Below are positions 56,332-64,000 of a stretch of 64,000 bases of DNA, piece by piece. Made by a program: the position numbers and the translations under genes. The notes under the pieces were generated by a model. That model made no database searches, was not told the DNA's origin, and worked only from the letters and a program-made list of their open reading frames with translations. The DNA comes from Lacinutrix sp. (GTDB lineage: Bacteria > Bacteroidota > Bacteroidia > Flavobacteriales > Flavobacteriaceae), in assembly GCF_029238095.1 (NCBI RefSeq), contig NZ_JAQWGS010000012.1:1-64000 (forward strand). Direction: 5' to 3'. Within the stretch, counting starts at the first letter, position 1. Each line of letters begins with the position of its first letter.

Positions 56332-58149
56332 CTATTCGAAAACAACATCATCAATATAAATTATTTGGTCACTTTTAAAGCCTCTTGAAAAAAGTGTAAA
56401 GCCAGACCTAATACAACTTAAGTCTAGTCTTTTGGTATTAATAGAGTATTGTTTCCATTTGGTGGTAAGTTTAACTTCTATAGCTTTTTTTGCTGTATCT
56501 GGAAAAGTTTTGTTTTTTCCTATTAAACCAAAACCAATGGTTGCCACCACATCTTTTTTATTGGCTTTTGCCCAAAAAGTGAGTTTTTTAGCTCCAGTAA
56601 TATTGTATCCACCAAGAATATCTCCCCAATCATTAGCGGGATTTACAAGACCTAAGCCATACCAATCGTATTCTTGTTTGTATTCAATTTTCAAAGCTGC
56701 TTTTCCAGAGTGAACTTCGGTTTTATGCTGTGTATCAACAGTCATAACTTTATAATTTCCCATATAAGCAGATGCTGTATAAGGATCGTTATCGCCATCT
56801 TTATATACGTAAAATGGTAAACTAACCTTTGGAACTAGATATTTTTGATTTTTAGCATTTTCATCCAAAACAACAATAGATGTAGAGCCTATACCTATAT
56901 TTTTATAACTGTCTTTTACATAGACATAAACTTTAATAGCTCCATTTTCTTTAGGCAATTGTATTTCGAAACCATTAACAAGGTCTCCTCTATAATGTAA
57001 TGGGTTTATTTGGTCACGACGCTTTCTGCTTCCTGTACGTTGGTTGTACCCAAAGTTTACTTCTAAACTATCGTTCTCTAAGTCTTTGGTTTCTAGAACA
57101 ACAGGAATCCAAGTTTCGCTTTGAAATTTCGAGTTTGGAAGTGTAAAGTTTATAACCTTTGGTACAGTGTTTAAAGGTTTATTGCCTGTAAATGCCTCTC
57201 TAATAGCCCAATATTGAGGTCGCGTCATGTTTTCATAATGTGTAAACAACCAAGGTGCCATAAACTCATTTCCTGAGGCATAATGAAAGACAAATACACC
57301 CAAGTTTTTAGATTTGTTTTTAATCCAATTATTGTAACCATTTAAAATAGTATCATACTTTTCTGTGTCGTTAGGCTCTACGATAACATCATTTATTTTT
57401 TGTTTAATATCCCATTCTCCAGTTACACCAAACTCTGTTAATATGTAGGGTTTGTTAATTCCTTTTTTTTTCAACTCTTCCTCTAGTAAATTTGCACTAG
57501 GACCATAACTATTAAGACCATAAATATCGAGGGAAGGTACATGCTTTTGCCACCAATCTAAACCAAAAGTCCAAGCCTCAACAGACGTTATAAGATGCTC
57601 AGTATCTTTTTGTTTGATTGCACTACAAATACGCTCTAATAATGTTGAATACGCCAGTTTTTCTTCATCTGTAGCTGTATTTAAATAGACTTCATTACCA
57701 ATGCCCCAAATTAGAACTGCAGGATGATTTTTATAAGTATCAACAACATGTATAGCATTTTGGAACATATCTTCTTTACCTTTTGTATTCTCTATATAGT
57801 TAAAGCTATCATCGTCTTCCATTCCAGGTCTTCCATGTCGCATCCATATACCAAGCATTACTTTAATACTATTGGCATGCGCTGCATCTAATAATTTTGG
57901 AGTGTTTTCTCCTGTAGCCCAAGTTCTAATAGTATTTACACCAAGAAATTTTAAATCTTTAAAACTGGTGTCGTAATTATCAATATCTTTATTAAACCCA
58001 AACGTAACGCCTTTAATTTCGTATGGATTACTATCTACTAATAACTCCCAATTCCCATTATTTTTTGCAATAGTTGTTTGCGCATAAAGCATATTAATAC
58101 CAATAGAAATTAAAATAGAGAAAATTATTTTTGTGAGATTTTTATTCAT
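56332..58149 (-). CDS. glycoside hydrolase family 2-type TIM-barrel protein with C-terminal carbohydrate-binding-like region
   Basis: YEIKGVTFGFNKDIDNYDTSFKDLKFLGVNTIRTWATGENTPKLLDAAHANSIKVMLGIWM, LIWGIGNEVYL, YILTEFGVTGEW. Confidence 0.88.
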   Translation of the reverse strand: MNKNLTKIIFSILISIGINMLYAQTTIAKNNGNWELLVDSNPYEIKGVTFGFNKDIDNYDTSFKDLKFLGVNTIRTWATGENTPKLLDAAHANSIKVMLGIWMRHGRPGMEDDDSFNYIENTKGKEDMFQNAIHVVDTYKNHPAVLIWGIGNEVYLNTATDEEKLAYSTLLERICSAIKQKDTEHLITSVEAWTFGLDWWQKHVPSLDIYGLNSYGPSANLLEEELKKKGINKPYILTEFGVTGEWDIKQKINDVIVEPNDTEKYDTILNGYNNWIKNKSKNLGVFVFHYASGNEFMAPWLFTHYENMTRPQYWAIREAFTGNKPLNTVPKVINFTLPNSKFQSETWIPVVLETKDLENDSLEVNFGYNQRTGSRKRRDQINPLHYRGDLVNGFEIQLPKENGAIKVYVYVKDSYKNIGIGSTSIVVLDENAKNQKYLVPKVSLPFYVYKDGDNDPYTASAYMGNYKVMTVDTQHKTEVHSGKAALKIEYKQEYDWYGLGLVNPANDWGDILGGYNITGAKKLTFWAKANKKDVVATIGFGLIGKNKTFPDTAKKAIEVKLTTKWKQYSINTKRLDLSCIRSGFTLFSRGFKSDQIIYIDDVVFE

Positions 58150-58323
58150 TATATGTGGTATGTAAATTAATATACGTTTTGAATATTTTTAATATAAACG
58201 TTATACAATGTAGTGGATTTTTTTTGAAAGTTAAGCGGTTTGCTTTATTCAAAATACAAATAATCTTTAATTTAGATCATTAAAAATAAAACTCTAAACA
58301 CTTAGTTTTTCAACTTAAAATTG

Positions 58324-58331
58324 TAAATTTG
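58324..58331 (+). promoter_or_regulatory. Bacteroidota -7 element TAAATTTG upstream of pyrG
   Basis: Matches TAnnTTTG. Confidence 0.5.
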
Positions 58332-58342
58332 CTCGCGTTTAA

Positions 58343-59968
<1,626 letters not shown>

Positions 59969-60030
59969 GATGTCACTATGGCATAAAATAAATAACGGAT
60001 TACTTTTTGAAGAGTAATGCTCTAGAACAA

Positions 60031-60064
60031 AAACCTGTTTGTTTTATAACTAACAGGTTTTTTA
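60031..60064 (+). terminator. rho-independent terminator after pyrG
   Basis: AAACCTGTT...AACAGGTTTTTT. Confidence 0.8.
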
Positions 60065-60101
60065 AATTAACTAATTAGTTTACCGCTTTAGCGGAAATAA
60101 C

Positions 60102-62018
60102 ATGGAAGAAAAGAAATTAGACGTAAAATCAATAATAGGATTCGTGCTTATATTCGCAATCTTATTGTTTATGATGTGGAAAAACCAACCATCACCAGAA
60201 GAAGTTGCAGCTGAAAAAGCGAAACAAGAATTAGTAGAAGCAGAAAAGACTAAAGCAGAAACTGAAGCAATAGAGAAAGATGAGCCTAAAGTTTTAGCTT
60301 CAGAAGATTTTTCTAATATTAAACCAGGAGATTCTTTACAAGAAGTAGCGCTTAAAAATAAATTTGGTGCTTTTGCTTATGGAATGGGTTTAACTTCAGA
60401 AGATGTAATTGTGGATAATGGTGTACTTCATTTAAAATTTTCAAAAATTGGTGGTCACTTATCAAAAGTTAAACTCAGCAAGTTTGTAGATTTCGATTCT
60501 ATTCCTATTTACTTAGTTAAAGATAATAATGCGAGTTTTAATATCAATCTTGGAACTACAGAAAGCAGAATATTAAATACTAAGGATTTACCATTTCAAT
60601 CTAAAGTCACTAAAAACGGAGAAAATACTGTGGTTTCAATGAAGCTTAAAGTATCAGAAACCAAGTTTTTAGAATACTTATATGTTATCAAGCCTAACGA
60701 TTACATGATAGATTTTACCATTAAATCTCAAGGTTTAAGTACTATTATTAATGGTTCTCAAGATGTAAAACTAGAATGGACGCAAAAAACTAAGCGTCAC
60801 GATGAAAGTATAAGTTACGAAAACCGTTACACACGTTTAACTTACCAACATGATGGTGGAAATATTGATAAACTATCACAAACTGGAGAAGATGAAGAAA
60901 CTGCAGAAAATGCAGATTGGTTATCTTTTAGACAACATTTCTTTAGCTCAATATTAGTGGCAGATAAGCCTCTAACATCTGTTTTATTATCGTCTAAAGA
61001 CTTAGTAGAGGACGAAGATATAGATACTGTATACACAAAATCGTTTGGTGCAAAAACTAATTTAGTCTTTTCAGGAAACGAATTAAATACAACTTTCGGA
61101 TTATTTTATGGACCAACAGATAGTGAAGTCCTAAAACCTTACAATAAAAATTTAGAAGAAAGTATACCACTTGGTTGGGGACTTTTTGGTTGGATAAATG
61201 AGTATATGTTTATTCCATTATTTAGTTTTTTAAGTAGCTTTCTACCATTTGGTATTGCTATTATTGTAATGACAGTACTTATTAAACTAGTTATGTCTTT
61301 TGTTCAGTATAAGCAGTATTTGTCTCAAATGAAAATGAAAATCCTTAAGCCAGAACTTGAGGCTATTCGTGAGAAGCATAAAGACAACAAAATGAAGGCG
61401 CAACAAGAAACAATGGCCTTGCAAAATAAAGCAGGAGCTAGTCCGCTTGCAGGATGTTTACCAGCTCTAATACAAATGCCAGTCTTCTATGCTCTATTTA
61501 TGTTTTTTCCAACAGCCTTTGCTTTAAGACAAAAAAGTTTCCTTTGGGCAGACGATTTATCATCATTCGATGCCATATACCATTTTCCTTCAGGATTTAG
61601 TATTCCTATTTATGGAGATCATATTAGTTTATTTCCAATATTAGCAGGTATTGCTATTTTCTTCTATATGAAAATGACTACTGGACAGCAAGCAGCTTCT
61701 GCAGCACCACCACAAGAAGGTATGCCAGATATGCAAAAGATGATGAAATACATGATTTACTTTGCGCCAATAATGATGATTGTATTCTTTAACTCCTATG
61801 CATCAGGATTAAGTTTATACTATTTTATTTCAAACTTGATTAGTATTGGAATTATGTTAGTAATCAAGAATTACATCTTAGACGAAGATAAAATTCATGC
61901 ACAAATGCAAGTTCAAAAAGCAAAACCTAAAAAGGAAAGTAAGTTTCAGAAAAAAATGAAAATGATGATGGAGCAGGCAGAGCAACAAAAACAAGCTCAA
62001 AAGAAGAATAAAAAATAA
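60102..62018 (+). CDS. yidC: membrane protein insertase YidC
   Basis: N-terminal TM plus periplasmic domain; KPELEAIREKHKDNKMKAQQETMALQNKAGASPLAGCLPALIQMPVFYALFMFF. Confidence 0.97.
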   Translation: MEEKKLDVKSIIGFVLIFAILLFMMWKNQPSPEEVAAEKAKQELVEAEKTKAETEAIEKDEPKVLASEDFSNIKPGDSLQEVALKNKFGAFAYGMGLTSEDVIVDNGVLHLKFSKIGGHLSKVKLSKFVDFDSIPIYLVKDNNASFNINLGTTESRILNTKDLPFQSKVTKNGENTVVSMKLKVSETKFLEYLYVIKPNDYMIDFTIKSQGLSTIINGSQDVKLEWTQKTKRHDESISYENRYTRLTYQHDGGNIDKLSQTGEDEETAENADWLSFRQHFFSSILVADKPLTSVLLSSKDLVEDEDIDTVYTKSFGAKTNLVFSGNELNTTFGLFYGPTDSEVLKPYNKNLEESIPLGWGLFGWINEYMFIPLFSFLSSFLPFGIAIIVMTVLIKLVMSFVQYKQYLSQMKMKILKPELEAIREKHKDNKMKAQQETMALQNKAGASPLAGCLPALIQMPVFYALFMFFPTAFALRQKSFLWADDLSSFDAIYHFPSGFSIPIYGDHISLFPILAGIAIFFYMKMTTGQQAASAAPPQEGMPDMQKMMKYMIYFAPIMMIVFFNSYASGLSLYYFISNLISIGIMLVIKNYILDEDKIHAQMQVQKAKPKKESKFQKKMKMMMEQAEQQKQAQKKNKK

Positions 62019-62037
62019 GCATAATATATTTTTAGAA

Positions 62038-62073
62038 GGCTGCCACTTATTATTTAAGTTTGGCAGCTTTTTT
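62038..62073 (+). terminator. rho-independent terminator after yidC
   Basis: GGCTGCCA...TGGCAGCTTTTTT. Confidence 0.85.
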
Positions 62074-62162
62074 GTTTAATACAATTTGAATTTAAAAATC
62101 ACGTTAACCAAATAGACTGCTATTACGTATTTGATACATATTACATTTAATAAAAAACAAAA

Positions 62163-62861
62163 ATGAATAAGACCTTAATTTTACTAATCGCTTTAGTATC
62201 AAGTACTACTTTTGCACAAGAAATAAATCAAAAAGATGTTAATGGATTTCGCCATGGCGAATGGAGAAAAAATTTCGAAGGCACAAAAGTATTACGATAC
62301 GAAGGACAATTTAATCATGGAGAAGAGATTGGTACCTTTAAATTTTATAAAAATATTGATGGACAATCTGTATTAACTGCTACAAGAACATTTTCGCCTA
62401 ATAGTGATTTAGCCGAAGTCAAATTCTATTCTTCAACTAAAAACTTAATTAGCGAAGGTAAAACGCGAGGTAAAACTTATGTTGGTAAATGGATATATTA
62501 CCATAACAAATCTAAAGTTGTCATGACAGAGGAGTTTTACGATCATAAAGGTAAGCTAGAAGGTTTAAAAAAAACCTATTATTTAAGCGGACAATTAGCA
62601 CAACAAGAAAACTATAGTTCTGGGATTTTAGTAGGCGAATCTAAATGGTTTTCTGAGTCTGGTAAAGTAATTAGAGTTTTTAATTACCAAAATGGAGAGT
62701 TACATGGTCCTGCTAAAATATATGATGTTAAAGGTAATATTGAAATGGAAGGTGTTTATCAAAACGATAGACGCCATGGTATTTGGAAGTTTTATAAAAA
62801 TGGAAAATTAGATAAAGAAAAAGACTTTACAAGACGAAGTAAAAGCCCTTATAAAAAGTAG
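62163..62861 (+). CDS. YwqK/MORN-repeat family protein, secreted
   Basis: GFRHGEWRKNFEGTKVLRYEGQFNHGEEIGTFKFY..., GELHGPAKIYDVKGNIEMEGVYQNDRRHGIWKFYKNG. Confidence 0.9.
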   Translation: MNKTLILLIALVSSTTFAQEINQKDVNGFRHGEWRKNFEGTKVLRYEGQFNHGEEIGTFKFYKNIDGQSVLTATRTFSPNSDLAEVKFYSSTKNLISEGKTRGKTYVGKWIYYHNKSKVVMTEEFYDHKGKLEGLKKTYYLSGQLAQQENYSSGILVGESKWFSESGKVIRVFNYQNGELHGPAKIYDVKGNIEMEGVYQNDRRHGIWKFYKNGKLDKEKDFTRRSKSPYKK

Positions 62862-62975
62862 TAAAAACAAACAAAGCACTTAGAAAGTATCTAAGCGCTT
62901 TGAATTAAATAAAAGGACTTGTATTTATCTATTAACCAACCGTAGAAAATGCCTTTTACCTTAAATATTTTAAAA

Positions 62976-63974
62976 TTACATAGGTAATAATACTTTATTT
63001 ACTGCATGTATTACTCCGTTAGAAGCTTGTACATCTACAGCAATAATACCTATATCTGTATTGTTAGAACCATCTGTTACATCTGCAATGTTTCCATTTG
63101 TTCCTGGTAATGTGATTGAAAAATCTTGACCTTGAACACTTGGTGCAGTTGTAGTTCCTGGGTTTGTTAATGATCCAGAAGTTACATTTCCAGCAGTAAC
63201 ATGGTGAGTTAGTACAGCAGTAAGTGTTGCGTCGTCAATATCTCCAGGTCCATTCCATGCTGGATTAGAATTCAATAAAGCTGTAAATGCAGCGTTAGTA
63301 GGTGCAAGAACAGTTAGAGGAGCAGTTGGAGTTGCATTTGTTAATGCAGTTGCTACAGCACCTTGATTTGGTAATAATACTGAAGCTTCTAAACTTGAAA
63401 AAGTGTCATCAGCTGTTGCGAAAGTTAATAATGTAGGTAAAGCTATTACTGTATCTACAACGTGTACAATACCATTACTCGTAGATATATCTGCTAAACC
63501 AGAAACAACACTAGAAGAACCATTAAAAGTTACACCAGCATTACCGTTAAAAAAGATACTTAAGTTAGTTCCACCAGGTCCTGAAGCTAGAGTATTTCTA
63601 TATCCTGTGTTTCCAGCCAAAGCTCCAGATAAAATGTTTTCGTTATCTATAACATGGTTTAATAATACTTGTGTTAATACAGCATTATCAATATCTGTTA
63701 TACTGTTCCAAGCCATATTACTATCTAGTAAATCTTGAAAAGCAGCATTAGTTGGTGCTAAAACTGTTCTTTGTCCATCTGCTGAAAGCGCATCGACTAA
63801 TCCAGTTTGAATAACAGCTTCAACTAGCATACTTAAATCTGCAGTAGCTTGTGCTGTTTGTACAATGTTTAATGGCTGTGCTGCTGGTGGTGTGGTTGCG
63901 TCGTCATCATTACTACATGACCATACTAAAGATACAATAAGTAGTAATACTGGTAATTTTCTTAAATTTTTCAT
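62976..63974 (-). CDS. two-domain fasciclin (FAS1) lipoprotein
   Basis: Two repeats of LAPTNAAFxxLLxSNxAWNxxxDIDxAxLTxVLxxHV...SNGVIHAVNKVLLP; lipobox LVWSCSND. Confidence 0.94.
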   Translation of the reverse strand: MKNLRKLPVLLLIVSLVWSCSNDDDATTPPAAQPLNIVQTAQATADLSMLVEAVIQTGLVDALSADGQRTVLAPTNAAFQDLLDSNMAWNSITDIDNAVLTQVLLNHVIDNENILSGALAGNTGYRNTLASGPGGTNLSIFFNGNAGVTFNGSSSVVSGLADISTSNGIVHVVDTVIALPTLLTFATADDTFSSLEASVLLPNQGAVATALTNATPTAPLTVLAPTNAAFTALLNSNPAWNGPGDIDDATLTAVLTHHVTAGNVTSGSLTNPGTTTAPSVQGQDFSITLPGTNGNIADVTDGSNNTDIGIIAVDVQASNGVIHAVNKVLLPM

Positions 63975-64000
63975 TGTTAATTGATTTTGTTTGTTAATAT

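Noticed and set aside
62874-62902. Hairpin AAAGCACTTAGAAAGTATCTAAGCGCTTT
   Set aside because: Good stem but no adjacent T run on the + strand; may weakly terminate the minus-strand fasciclin transcript. Not called with confidence.

Overview
This window looks like a low-GC chromosomal segment from a marine Flavobacteriaceae (Bacteroidota). The evidence is gene content, Bacteroidota-type promoters (TAnnTTTG) and protein styles; the genus is not determined. Most of it is dense housekeeping sequence: rpmB-rpmG-DUF4295-ftsY, rimO, argS, MlaFE-like ABC transporter, psd/cdsA, ftsH/rsfS, birA, pyrE, coaD, ddl, rluD, yaaA, bshC, guaA, pyrG, yidC. No rRNA, tRNA, CRISPR array, transposase or phage module was recognised. 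The points most worth a second look are: (1) a tightly coupled RimK-like ATP-grasp / GCS2-type carboxylate-amine ligase / N-formylglutamate amidohydrolase cassette (30.56-33.91 kb), which probably makes or modifies a peptide-like product that is not known; (2) at least two families of structured intergenic repeats, each with two degenerate copies (1.19/50.41 kb and 41.8/50.56 kb), plus a third unexplained noncoding element at 14.18-14.33 kb; (3) an arsenic operon with two matching imperfect-palindrome operator candidates and a Cys-rich DUF6428-like protein; (4) a decayed SRPBCC gene directly behind and in frame with ftsY; (5) a perfect 10-bp inverted repeat next to the argS promoter; (6) two small genes missing from the ORF track (bTHX, DUF4295). 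All family calls come from reading the sequence by eye; no database search was run.
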